DNA from: Calliopum simillimum
Taxonomy: Eukaryota > Arthropoda > Insecta > Diptera > Lauxaniidae
Assembly (NCBI GenBank): GCA_951812925.1
Contig: OX638369.1
Span: 49,967,061 to 50,031,060, forward strand
DNA: 64,000 nt
Reading direction: 5' to 3'
Shown: positions 22,846 to 32,593 of the stretch, one piece after another
Layout of the letters: every line of letters starts with the position of its first letter
Numbering within the stretch: position 1 is the first letter of the stretch
Notes under the pieces: model-generated
What the model was told of the DNA's origin: nothing
Database searches by the model: none
The model's input: the letters and a program-made list of their open reading frames with translations, nothing else
Program-made: the position numbers and the translations under genes

Positions 22846-24189
22846 TTAGCCCGGCAGTGGAAAGAAAACCAAAAGCAAAAATGTCACCATGAAAACACAC
22901 GATAGTATCATAGTCAAAACATGTGAATCATGCTTTAGCAGCGTTGAAGAACCTGCTTCCTTTCCTGCTACTTCAGCTGTAGCTGAACAATCCTTAAGCT
23001 GTTGCTGAGACATCGTTGGCAGCAATATTCCATCATCAGAAGTTACAATACGATAAATGCTAAAGATACCATTCTTAGTTTTAGGTGGTTTAGCTGGCAC
23101 TGTTGGTGGTAAAGGTAAATTTGCGCTATGTTCAAAGAATTCAATGCGTTTAGAAACCATTTTTGCATCACCATTACTTAAAGATGTTGCTGTTGTTGTT
23201 GTCAACTCCAAACTTGGCAATTCTAGCAATTTATATTTGTTGCTATCATTTGATTTGAATTTTTCATTAATAAGTTGATAGGCACCGCCGCAGCTGTCAT
23301 CAGTTACCATTGCTGCTGTTTCATCTCCAGTTGCTGTTGCTCCTGTGATGCCGCCCCCAACATCATTTTCCGTTTCAACAATAGTTTGTAGTGTTGTTGT
23401 TGTTGCAGCCGTTAACATCGAACAATGATTGATGCTGTTGCTGTTGCTGCCACCGCCACCATGTGTTGATATCAAATTTAATTTAATTTTTTGAAATGTT
23501 TTCAATTTGGCATGACGCAAAAAATTGCCAAGCGTATTAGTATGTTGCTGCTGATGTTGTTGTGGTTGTGTATTATAAACAATATTATAGGCATCAACAA
23601 CATTATCAACATCATCATAACCATCATCATCATCATCAACATCATCGGCATCGTTGTTGCTGCTGCTGCTGTTGTTGCCATTTGTTGTAAGTGTATTTTC
23701 AAAGTGACATTTTGCTGTATTGAAATCTAAAGTGGAATTAAATTCCATGTTGGCAACAATTTCATGTTGTTGTTGTTGCTGTTTGGTGCCGGTTGCAGTT
23801 TGTTGCTGTTGCTCAAAATTCAGTTGTTGTTGCTCCTCCATATCATGTGTATGACTTTGATAATGTTGTTGCGGCTTTCCTTGTTTCTCATACTGTTGAT
23901 ATAAATGCAATTTACGTTGCAATTGTTGTTGCTGTTGTTGAAAATTTTTCATATTCTGATGATGTGGATTGTTATCTAATGCAATCAATGCGGATACAGT
24001 TTTCAAAACTGCTGATGGATTTGGCAATTTTTCACATTTGCGTTTTACTTTCGTTATCATTCCTTGTTCGGTGTTGTTGTTGTAGCCAAAATTATTATCA
24101 TTATTATGTTCATCAAATTTGTTGCTACAATCATCATTGTTATCGCTATCGTAGGGGGGCACAACATCTGCACAGGAGCAAATCAACTC
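22846..24189 (-). CDS. Lrch: Lrch terminal exon: CH end plus low-complexity, tail-anchored extension
   Basis: The acceptor TTGGTTGCAG leads into ELICSCADVVPPYDSDNNDD. The first residues continue the CH helix, but the usual last helix (in vertebrates HILEEKG...V) is missing. About 447 residues follow, with polyQ tracts, an acidic run of Asp, Asn-rich parts, and at the extreme C terminus a hydrophobic stretch VLTMILSCVFMVTFLLLVFF followed by PLPG and stop. That resembles a tail anchor, with nothing after it but four residues. Vertebrate LRCH4 also has a C-terminal membrane segment. An alternative exon completing the CH domain may exist in the 3.5-kb intron before it; I did not find one by eye. 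Confidence 0.88.
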   Translation of the reverse strand, partial: ELICSCADVVPPYDSDNNDDCSNKFDEHNNDNNFGYNNNTEQGMITKVKRKCEKLPNPSAVLKTVSALIALDNNPHHQNMKNFQQQQQQLQRKLHLYQQYEKQGKPQQHYQSHTHDMEEQQQLNFEQQQQTATGTKQQQQQHEIVANMEFNSTLDFNTAKCHFENTLTTNGNNSSSSNNDADDVDDDDDGYDDVDNVVDAYNIVYNTQPQQHQQQHTNTLGNFLRHAKLKTFQKIKLNLISTHGGGGSNSNSINHCSMLTAATTTTLQTIVETENDVGGGITGATATGDETAAMVTDDSCGGAYQLINEKFKSNDSNKYKLLELPSLELTTTTATSLSNGDAKMVSKRIEFFEHSANLPLPPTVPAKPPKTKNGIFSIYRIVTSDDGILLPTMSQQQLKDCSATAEVAGKEAGSSTLLKHDSHVLTMILSCVFMVTFLLLVFFPLPG

Positions 24190-27100
24190 CTGCAACCAAC
24201 ACCAAATAACAGATTTTTGCTTTTAGACTATGATGATTGATAAAATTGTATGTGAGGGGGGGGGGGGGGGGTGAGGGGTTGAAGTGACTTTAAAAAATTT
24301 AGGGTATTTCTTACAAGATAACAAAAGTTGTAGACAGCTTCGGTTGAATCGCTTTAGTTATACAGATCAAACATTTTTATGCTGCAGATAGGACAATTTT
24401 TTGTGTTTTCAATTATTTAAAACGAACACCGTAATTATGGTTGAACGTTAAGAGGCTTTGATCTAACAAGTCAATCATAATTGCTTTGTACGTAATGTCC
24501 ACCTTATGCCAATTTTTGAAACTTCAATACGCTTAAAACAATCTCCTTAAACTACTCTCTTGATTAATTCTCTTCTCTCATTGTAGTTTTTCGGAAAATT
24601 TTTGTGAAATGCAGATGTGTTTGTAATCAATCCCAACAAACAAAAACGGTTGGAAAATAACTTATTATACGCATATTGAAGCAAACTTTTCGTTTGGAAA
24701 TTCCTTAATTTCAATTATTTAATATTCGAAATTGGACCCATCATAGCAAGCTCGTGAAAATTATTTGGAACAAGCTTATTATAAATATTTGTATACAGTA
24801 TTTTCCAAATATTTTTATACAATATTTTTAAAATGGTTTTTTTTTTTAATTTTTCTATTAACTTTTTGTAAGTGTTTATTAAATTTATTAAACAATAAAT
24901 TCCAAACATTTTTATAAGTAATTAAGAATAAAAAAAATTGATCTTTACTGAGGATCGAACCTATGAAGTTATGAGTCGATAATCTTATGCCAGTTATGAT
25001 TCAAATGCCTTGCGTTTTACTTAGCTCGATAAGTCGTTAAAAAAAATAAAATTAAAATTTTTCGAAAGTTTGGAAAATAATTTCTAAAACTTTTGGAAAT
25101 AAACATTTTCTAATTGTTGACTTTAACATTGCAAAACCATTCTTGAAATTCTAAAAAATCAAAATTTTCCAAACGTTTGAAAATTAGTTATGAAAACATT
25201 TGGAAATTAACTTTTTCTAAGCGTTTAATTGAAAAGGTTATAAAATTGTTTGTTGGGTAGATATTTAAATTCGGATTGAAGTTTTGGTGTGTTGAATATT
25301 CAATTTTAGAAAAATTAGAAACATAAAACCAATACAATCACAGTCAGTTCCAAAAATTACTTTTTGTTTAACGCTTTCGAATCGGTTGGGACAATATATC
25401 CCAAAATTTTTGAATAAATATATAAATCGGTTATTAACGTCACTTAAATTGAATGAATCAATAAAATTAATGCAATTTTTAGTAACCACTGTTTTTTCTT
25501 ATAACCACTCCAAGGACATTATATCCCAAAAATTCAAATCAAAAAAATCTGTTGGGAGTATAGACCGGAAGCGCCTCTGGCGGTGAAAATTTGAATTTAG
25601 AGACAGTCAGACATTTTACTTTATTCCGGTCGAAAGGGTTAAATCTTTGCTTATATGGTTGCACTACCTATGATAACGCTTGTACTGCAGCATTTTGAAA
25701 ATTCTAATTGTATTTGAGGTGCCACTTCCTCTGGATCCCAACCCTTTTCTAATTCTAATTCTATCTCAAACAACGCTTGCACTTCATAATTTGCTTGCAT
25801 GGGAGGCGCTACACCTTTTTTTCATAGTTTTTTTATAAAGTTTTGCCTTATAGCCTGTTTCCACCGCAGATTTAAAAGGTGATTTAAGGCAGTTTCTGGA
25901 TTTAGCGCTAAATCTGGGCGTTGATCCCATAATTAACCATACAATAATAAATCTGAGATTTAACTTAAATCTGTGCATTAATCACAGCAAGGCTATCGAT
26001 TTTGGCAATTTTCGACCTAGTGACACCCCTGAACTTTAACAACTGGCATTAAACACAAAGCAAATTGAAGATAAATATTAAGAAAAAAATGAAAGGCAAG
26101 TTTAATTTTGCTGCTTCTGACATAAATAAATCTATTTCCGCCGGTGGAAACGGGTAGAATTTAACGATGTGATAAACTAACCTCAGCGTAGCTAAATCTT
26201 CGGTAGAAACAGGCTATTACTCAGCCTATCGATTTATCATGCTAAGTTTTCCCGTCAAAATTATTTCCACGAAGAGACAGACGGACATTTATCCGTCTCG
26301 GATCTTACGATGGCTATACCTTCGAAACTAGATCCAAGCGGCACTTTTTGATTACATATTCTTTCTTAGATTAAAAGCTAGGTTTAAATAAATAAATATG
26401 TGGTGCCACTAAAGTAAACTTAACTCAAAATTTAGCAATGAGAATAGCATTGTTACTTTTCACTCCGTCACTTTTTTTTTTATTAACGTTACTCCGTCAA
26501 CTTCTCACAAAGTGTCAAGGTTTGTTTGGAGATTTATTTCACTGAGCTCGTAGACCATCACCAATTTTGTAATTTTTCGTTGTTTTGATTACCAGTATAA
26601 AAAATTTGCTTTTTTATATTAGTTTAAAACGTCTTTGAAATTGATTGTCTTATAGCGATTAGACCTACTTGTATTGCGCATTTGAAACTGAGAAAAAGCA
26701 GAGCACTAACCCAGTTTTTTTTTTGCATTACTGTGTCAAAGTCAAAAGGAAGGTAAAAGCATCCTTGCTGGGAATAGAATTTTTATTCTAATAATATTCA
26801 CGATTGCAAATGCTCCCTCTCGAGAAAGGATTATATTCGCAAAGAGAAGGTGAAGACATATTCATAAACGATTAATTAAGGACAAACATAAAATTCGTTT
26901 GCTTTATTTGATATGTGCATTATAGAAATGCAGATATTTTTATCTGAGAACTCCTATATAAGTCCAAAAAACGTAAGATTTTAGCCAGCGATAAAAAAAC
27001 TATGGTATTATTTTAAAGTAGGACGTTGCTTCGTTCAGAATAAAGTCAAAGTCCAAGACGTCTTAAGTTCTTTTTCTACACTTTAAGTTTTTGAAAAAGA

Positions 27101-30100
27101 GATAAGCAATTTAAAGCATAAAAAAAAGTTATCTAATTTTTAAAATTTAAATTTTTTGTCTTCATTTTTTGAACAGATTTCATAAGATTTCAAATTTTTT
27201 AAGGTGATATTTTCTTTGTCGTTTCGTTGTCAACATTTCATTGTGCCATGCTTCACTTCTGCATTGAAGTGTTAAAAAATGCTTGCAATTATGAAAATTA
27301 TGTCTACTTTCCATTGCGCATATTTAAAACATCAACATTTTGCTTAAATAAGGTCAAAGCACAATGCTTCGTTTAAAAATGAAAAAAAAAAGTAAAACAT
27401 TTGTTTTTGCAAAGTTTGCCAGCAGCACTTGACATAAATACGAGTAATTATGTATGCATTGTTAAGTTGTTGTAAAAGGATGCAGTTAGTCATGATGTAT
27501 GTATTAACTACAGCATTAACTACTTTTTGCAACATATTCTTCACTACATTTATTTTTTTCTTGCGCAAGATAAGTCAAAAGATTTTTTTTTTTTTATTCA
27601 ACTAAAGCGATTTCAACAAGTGTCCACAACTTTTGTTTGTAAAAAGTTTATTTAAGGGACATTTTTAGTAAACTAAAAGAAATTTAAATTTTAACATATT
27701 TACCATTAAAAGGAATTTCTATTTGAGCAAAAACTTACCTCATCAACACCAATTTTGCGACAAGCTTCTAGAAAATTGTCAACATTTCTACGGCACCTGG
27801 CCATAGTTAGTTTGGACTAGAATTGAAGAGTAAAAGCGTTTAAATATTTAAAGTTTTATTGAATAAATATTAAAAAAACTCACTACGCCCGGCGATGGAA
27901 CATGTATACTGGCAACAGAACGTGGTCGCACATAATTTGCCAAATGACAAAGTATAACGCCATCAGTTAGAGCTGAAGCAATATCTTCAGGTAACGTCAT
28001 TTTGAGACGAGTTTCTATGATCTAAAATAAAGCAAAATTAATTCTAGCTTTCAGTGCGAGCTATACACGTAAATAAATGTCAATTGATCAACTTACACTG
28101 CGCAACTGCGTCATCAATTCAGTCTCTTCACGTTGTCGATCGAATTCACGCCGCATGGTAAAACTAAGTTTTTCAGCTGGTATATCATGATTCCAAGTGA
28201 CGCGATTTTTTGTAGCACCACCCAGCTTTGTTGTCGTTGATACTGGCGATTTCATACCAGTCGAGGAGTTGAATTTACCAGTAACTGTTGCAGTACCATT
28301 GTTGTTTGTTAATATACCACCGTTTGCAATTTTCATGGGGCTATTAGGCTTTACATAACCACCCAAGCAATCACCATTCGCCAATGCACTGCCATCAGTG
28401 GTGCAATGCAATCGCGCTTGTGCGCTCGACATTAATTCTGTGTTACGTGATGGTATAACTTTTTGGATAGGTTTCTTTGGTATGACAAGACAATCGTCAC
28501 CAACGCCAGCAATGCTGCCATTAATACCATTACTAGCACTACCAGCATTTTTCATTATAGATTTTGGTAAAATAATTGCATTGGAAGTGGATGTGGTATT
28601 GGCAGAGTTGGTAGTGGTGGTGGTGCCATTACAACGCGTTTCTGCATTATGCTCCGCATTCGAATTCAAGGCATTCGTTGCTTCGCTCATGTCATATAGT
28701 GTTTTTTGGCCTTTTATTTTGTAAACGCTGGAAATTTCCTGATTGCGTTGCTGTTTTAGTGCTTCTTTGTATTCCCTGTGCATGTGTTAAATTTGTATTG
28801 TAAAAATTGTGTAAATTATTTTGCAATCTATTTAAATCGCCTACCTGTATGTTTGAATATTTCCTAAATTTTTATTGATTTTGTCATCGCTCTTATTATG
28901 CGTGTGATTAACTTGTTGTTGGCTATCCATTAAAGCATCTTCCTGATCCGGTGAAGATCCATTGCTGGAACTAGAGTGTGCATAGTTTATATGCTGATGT
29001 AGTGTTGTTGGCGGTAGTGGAGGTGGTGGCATTTGAATTTGTTGATGGTGTGCCGATGGCTTTTGTTTAAGCGGTGATGCATCGGCGTAGGGTTTAATGA
29101 CTGCTGCAGTAGTGGGGCTACCGTTAGATATTGTTTCATCTACAATTGTGCTGCTACTGGAAGTTAATGACGCATCCATTGGTGTGGAACTTAACGATGA
29201 TGGCGGTGATTTCGGTAATTTATGCACTGGGGAATCATTTTTAGGTTTCACTAAGGAAAATTAATGTTGAATTAGATTTTCAATTGTCACCATTATAAAA
29301 ATTTAAACAGATTGGTTGTGTGTGAAATATTCTGATTGAAAACTACGCTCATTATTTAGTTTCTTTTACTTGGTATTTAGATTTCTGGCATTCACTATAG
29401 ATTGTTAAAAATTTGGGCATATCGACATAAAAATATCATATCATTTTTCGTAATTATTTATGGAACTACAAAGCTTATGGAAATTTGTTGTATTAAAAGT
29501 ATACAATTTACAATTACTTTACAAAAATAAAACAAAAACGAACATGAATAAAAAATCTTGATACACACTTCGATTAAAATGAAAATTGCTAATATTTTGG
29601 AAAAAAGTTACCAGGATTTACTTTACAACTTTTTGAGCGCTACTCAGAAATCCGATCAGAACTCCTCTAAAAAATTTATTTTTCCTGAGTGAGCGATGGA
29701 ACCTTATTTAGCGATTAACACGAAAAGAACAAATATTTTGGAAAGGTGGTGGAAGGATTTTCTGAAGAACTCCTCCAGCGCTATCTTGAACTCTAATCAG
29801 AACTATTTTTCGAATATTAAGAGCTCCAGAGCTCTTTCATATGAGCTCAAAAGTTTTATCAGCTGCGCAAAAAACGGGACACCTTCGATTCTTGGTCCAA
29901 TTTCAAAGAACTATTTCCAATTTTACAAAAAAAAAAAAGAAACTCCAGAAATATTCCCATCGGACTCAGAACTCTAAAAAAAAAAATCCGGTTTTTGATA
30001 ATTCCAGAGATAACTTCACATCTTCATTCGTCTTTTTTATTATTATACCCTACACCCAGTCTATATTCACTTTGTCCTTCCATTTGTAATGCAGAAAATT

Positions 30101-32593
30101 ATATATATTCTCGATCAGCGTCACCTCCTGAGTCGATATAGCCATGTTATTCTGTCTGGCTGGCTGGCAGGCTGTCTTCCAGTTAGCTCGACTTATTGAT
30201 AATCAGCAAAATTGGTCAAGCCCATACAAAAAATATATTCAAAAGAGGGCATGACACCTCCCATATAAGCAAAAGCTTCAGTGCTGTACTGAAAACTTTT
30301 TTTGAGTTAATCTAACTTAATTTCACTCTGGCAGTAAAAACAGTAAAGGCAAGCTCTGAGAAAAACCTAGGCGACCGCAGACAAGAGGGCGTGGCACCTC
30401 CCATATGAACAAAAGCTTCAAAATGCTACGTAGGGCACCACTTATGTTTCGGGAACTGGCAACACTAATGTCAATAGCTAAAATCTGGCAACACCATAAT
30501 AAAGTTTGACATTTTTTAGCATAAACGTACTCACAACGTTTTGATGTGCAAGTGCTATTTGTTTTGTTTACAAAAAATCAATTTGGCCAAAAAATGGAAA
30601 TTTCAAGAAAAGGTTTTCGTTGGATTATTTTTCACAATTTTCGACGTGGATTATGTCAACAAGAATGTGTCGATTCTTTGTATGGCGATAAAGCACCATC
30701 AAAAACCACAGTATATAACTGGTATAGTGAATTCGATCGTGGTCGTAATTCGGTCGCCAACGAATTCCGTGAAGGTCGTCCAAAATCGGTTGCTATGCCA
30801 CAAAACATCGATGCAGTGCATGAACTGATAATGCAAGATCGTCATGTGGCATATTACGCAATAGAGGCATCCTTGCACATTAGTTCTACTTCAATACATT
30901 CCATTTTGCATGAACACTTTGTTGTAAAAAACTTTTGTTCTCGTTGGAAACCCCATATTTTATCAATCACTTAAATTATCAATGGAAAAATTGATTTTCT
31001 TAACTCACTGTAAACAAAACAAATAGCACTTGTAAATCAAAACGTTGTGAGTGCGTTTATGCTAAAAAATGTCAGACTTTATTATGGTGTTGCCAGATTT
31101 TAGCTATTGACTTTAGTGTGACCAGATCCCGAAACACAAATAGTACCCCTCGTATACTGAAAACGTTTTTTGAGGTAATTCAACCAAATTTCACTCAGAC
31201 GCTGACAACAGTTAGTGAAAGATGTGAACAAAAGCTACGTGAATTCGGACAAAAGGTCGTGGCAGCTCCCGTACAAGCAAAATTTTCAAAATACTGCAGT
31301 GTAGGATATTCAATGTTTGGCCAGGCTAAAATTAACACCCTTACTAGTTTTTTTATTAACTTTATTTCGAAAGCATCTTCAAAATATTATCGATTGTAAA
31401 TGTATATTTTTTTCTTGAGAGGGAATTTCCAGACAAATTCATGTTAAGGCCCAATAAAAAAGAGGAGGTTATGAATCTATATATGCGTTGACTAAGACAC
31501 TTAAATTGTCGAAAAAGTTTCCATTACTTTTCCAAAACAGGCTACTACTAAATGCATTTTTTAAGTTATAGGCTTTCAATCATTCCTTGTATAAAGATCG
31601 AATTTTGGTTTGAGAATAAATGTATATATGTATGTTATAAAATTTTACTCACTACTATTTGGCATATCGTGGGACCAACGTTTATCGATGCCATCGCATG
31701 TGCTGTAACCTGAATCAACACAATGGCGAGGTACACGATTCGATTCGAGCACATTACTGCTGGAGTTATGGCGTGGAGCACGACGCAATGTGGTATATCC
31801 ATCATAATTACCACCAGCACGTGAGCCTTTTTCATCTTTGGTCGCCTGAGTTTCAAGAAATTTGAATACGTGCACCAGGCCGCGTACACAGAGCTGTATA
31901 GTGAGAGAGAACAAAAGTTAAATGTTAAAACGCTTTCTTATGCGATCATTAATATTCAAAGATTACTTACACTAGCTGGCGGTGATGTAAGCGGATTATT
32001 TTCCAAATTAAATTCAACTAATGTTGACATTTGACGAATCTCTAAGGGAAGACTAGCAATACGATTGTTACTCACATCCAATGACACCAAAGTAAGACAA
32101 GTTAACTCTATCAAATTGGAGAAAATAGAAAAAATGAACATTAATTAAAATTGCGGTAAATTTAAGCAGCGACATATAAATCAATGTCATCCAATGTAGT
32201 GCAAATAAATGTTACCTCTTGGTAAATACATCAATTGATTGCTACGCAATGAGAAAGAACGCAACGAACGCAATTCACCAATACGTGCTGGTAAGGCTGA
32301 CAGCTGATTATACGATGCATCCAAGTCGGTCAGTCGATCCATACGTCCCAATTCATCAGGCAGTGCCATCAAACGATTATTGGACACAAGCAGCACTTGC
32401 AATGGCAAAAAACAGATTTCTCGTGGTAACGTCGACAGCTGATTGCTACGCAAATCTAAATATGTAAGTGACGTCAGATGTTTCACCGATTCTGGTATAC
32501 TACGTATGGTGTTATGATATAGCAACAGTGTCTCCAGAAATGAGAACGTTGTAATGTCTTCGGGTAATTCACAGAATCTATTACGTGATAAAT
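22846..32593 (-). CDS. Lrch: Lrch, leucine-rich repeat and calponin homology protein (8 exons, 5' end missing)
   Basis: Eight exons (32593-32216, 32107-31971, 31893-31653, 29250-28845, 28775-28097, 28021-27884, 27816-27739, 24189-22846) join with matching phases and AG/GT borders into one frame of about 1133 codons ending in TAA. Order of parts: leucine-rich repeats (LSRNRFCELPEDITTF, YLDLRSNQLSTLP, LDVSNNRIASLP); a linker with the family block DSGYSTCDGIDKRWS; low-complexity Ser/Thr/Pro/Gln sequence; a CH domain (TLPEDIASALTDGVILCHLA, VRPRSVASIHVPSPGV, LTMARCRRNVDNFLEACRK); and a long tail with a C-terminal hydrophobic segment. LRCH proteins are cytoskeleton- and signalling-linked scaffolds; in flies Lrch acts at the cell cortex during division. 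The first coding exon or exons lie upstream and were not identified. Introns carry many transposon insertions. Identification is from remembered family motifs and is strong. Confidence 0.93.
24256..24271. repeat. G16 homopolymer (C16 on the Lrch transcript)
   Basis: Sixteen consecutive G on the plus strand in otherwise AT-rich DNA. In the Lrch pre-mRNA this is a C16 run about 65-80 nt upstream of the terminal-exon acceptor, flanked by more C-rich sequence (CCCCTCAC). Confidence 0.9.
25372..25638. mobile_element. piggyBac-like MITE with TTAA target sites (267 bp)
   Basis: TTAA flanks both sides (25368-25371, 25639-25642). The left end CGCTTTCGAATCGGTTGGGA and right end TCCGGTCGAAAGGG are imperfect inverted repeats. 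The words GACAATATATCCC recur at the ends of the element at 46759-47513 and near 34060-34093. Confidence 0.75.
25852..26215. mobile_element. MITE with TAGCCTGTTTC ends, copy 1 (364 bp)
   Basis: The element starts TAGCCTGTTTCCACCGCAGA (from 25851) and ends CGGTAGAAACAGGCTA (to 26216). TTA lies directly outside both ends, as a 3-bp target duplication of the PIF/Harbinger kind would. Internal inverted pieces include GATTTAGCGCTAAATC. Copy 2 is at 56162-56473. Confidence 0.8.
27739..27816 (-). CDS. Lrch: Lrch exon: CH domain, second part
   Basis: The acceptor CAATTCTAG and donor GTAAGT frame exactly 26 codons: SKLTMARCRRNVDNFLEACR then KIGVDE. It matches the CRRNV(E/D)NFL(D/E)ACRK(I/L)GV motif of LRCH CH domains. 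The next exon used decides whether the domain is completed. Confidence 0.93.
27884..28021 (-). CDS. Lrch: Lrch exon: CH domain, first part
   Basis: The acceptor CTTTATTTTAG and donor GTGAGT frame exactly 46 codons. It reads IIETRLKMTLPEDIASALTD, GVILCHLANYVRPRSVASIH and VPSPGV. DGV(V/I)LCHLAN and RPRSV.SIHVPSP are diagnostic of LRCH-type calponin homology domains. Confidence 0.94.
28097..28775 (-). CDS. Lrch: Lrch exon: linker part 2 and start of the CH region
   Basis: The acceptor CACATGCACAG and donor GTAAGT frame 679 nt. It starts EYKEALKQQRNQEISSVYK, a charged stretch probably equivalent to the coiled region of LRCH proteins. It passes through Thr/Asn/Gly-rich sequence including ILPKSIMKN and ends RREFDRQREETELMTQLRS, the helix that leads into the CH domain. 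Confidence 0.9.
28845..29250 (-). CDS. Lrch: Lrch exon: Ser/Thr/Pro-rich linker, part 1
   Basis: The acceptor TTCCTTAG and donor GTAGGC frame 406 nt. The protein starts KPKNDSPVHKLPKSPPS and is rich in Ser, Thr, Pro and Gln, with no folded domain visible. It ends with AG, completed by G of the next exon to give Arg. Confidence 0.88.
30429..31152 (+). mobile_element. Internally deleted mariner, DNA-binding ORF intact (724 bp)
   Basis: The ends CGTAGGGCACCACTTATGTT and the inverse of CGAGGGGTACTATTTGTGTT are flanked by TA. With the insert removed, the Helitron sequence CAAAATGCTATACTGAAA is restored, confirming the exact borders. The terminal repeats extend about 140 bp inward (through GCTATTTGTTTTGTTTAC). 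Same internal deletion as 13755-14496. Confidence 0.92.
30594..30974 (+). CDS. Mariner transposase DNA-binding domain, open 126-residue frame
   Basis: From ATG at 30594 the frame reads MEISRKGFRWIIFHNFRRGL, YGDKAPSKTTVYNWYSEFDR, EFREGRPKSVAMPQNIDAV, YAIEASLHISSTSIHSILHE and ends SRWKPHILSIT before TAA. These are the two helix-turn-helix modules and linker with which mariner transposases bind their terminal repeats. The catalytic DD34D half is absent. There are no stops or frameshifts, unlike nearly all other transposase remnants in the window. Such a protein could bind transposon ends without cutting; that role is inferred, and expression is unknown. It lies inside a Lrch intron on the opposite strand. 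Confidence 0.85.
   Translation: MEISRKGFRWIIFHNFRRGLCQQECVDSLYGDKAPSKTTVYNWYSEFDRGRNSVANEFREGRPKSVAMPQNIDAVHELIMQDRHVAYYAIEASLHISSTSIHSILHEHFVVKNFCSRWKPHILSIT
31653..31893 (-). CDS. Lrch: Lrch exon: LRR cap and conserved linker
   Basis: The acceptor CTATACAG and donor GTGAGT frame 241 nt. It reads LCVRGLVHVFKFLETQATK, matching the post-LRR helix of vertebrate LRCH proteins (LC.KG.VHIFKYL), then DSGYSTCDGIDKRWSHDM, the counterpart of the conserved DSG..S.D..DKRW block. It ends with one base of a codon, completed to Met by the next exon. Confidence 0.92.
31971..32107 (-). CDS. Lrch: Lrch exon: last leucine-rich repeats
   Basis: The acceptor TTTGATAG and donor GTAAGT frame 137 nt. The coded part reads LTCLTLVSLDVSNNRIASLP then ENNPLTSPPAS. 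The SPPAS end is the typical closure of the LRR domain in this family. It ends on a codon boundary. Confidence 0.92.
32216..32593 (-). CDS. Lrch: Lrch exon: leucine-rich repeats
   Basis: The acceptor TTCCAG precedes 32593 and the donor GTAACA follows 32216. It enters with two bases of a codon (AT), so the residue before LSRNRF depends on the upstream exon. It encodes about five LRR units with the LxxLPxx(I/L) pattern, from ELPEDITTF to LMYLPR. The final G is completed by AG of the next exon to give Glu. Confidence 0.93.

Larger units (their letters stand above)
24190..27738 (-). other. Lrch last intron (3.5 kb) with two MITEs
   Basis: It contains a C16 tract (transcript sense) close to the terminal acceptor, a piggyBac-like MITE at 25372-25638 and a TAGCCTGTTTC MITE at 25852-26215. 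No further exon was recognised. Confidence 0.7.
30031..31347 (+). mobile_element. Helitron-like non-autonomous element 1, interrupted
   Basis: The 5' part carries TATACCCTACACCCAG and CACTTTGTCCTTCC, then GAGTCGATATAGCCATG. The 3' end is GTTTGGCCAGGCTAAA, a hairpin, then 12-13 nt and CTAG followed by T. That is the Helitron signature of a hairpin shortly before CTRR-T. The start TC at 30031 is a guess. The mariner derivative 30429-31152 sits inside. Confidence 0.7.
29251..31652 (-). other. Lrch intron (2.4 kb) holding a Helitron-like element and a nested mariner
   Basis: No extra exon was recognised between the acceptor at 29250 and the donor at 31653. The interval 30031-31347 is transposon. 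Confidence 0.7.

Noticed and set aside
23057..24209. Plus-strand frames opposite the Lrch terminal exon (73, 79, 138 codons)
   Set aside because: Antisense shadows of the polyQ/Asn coding exon.
24950..25030. tRNA-like sequence on the minus strand (GGTTCGATCCTC, CTCATAAC)
   Set aside because: A B-box-like word and an anticodon-like loop are present, but the D arm and acceptor stem do not pair; at most a tRNA-derived scrap.
28398..28724. 108-codon plus-strand frame
   Set aside because: Antisense of the Lrch linker exon.
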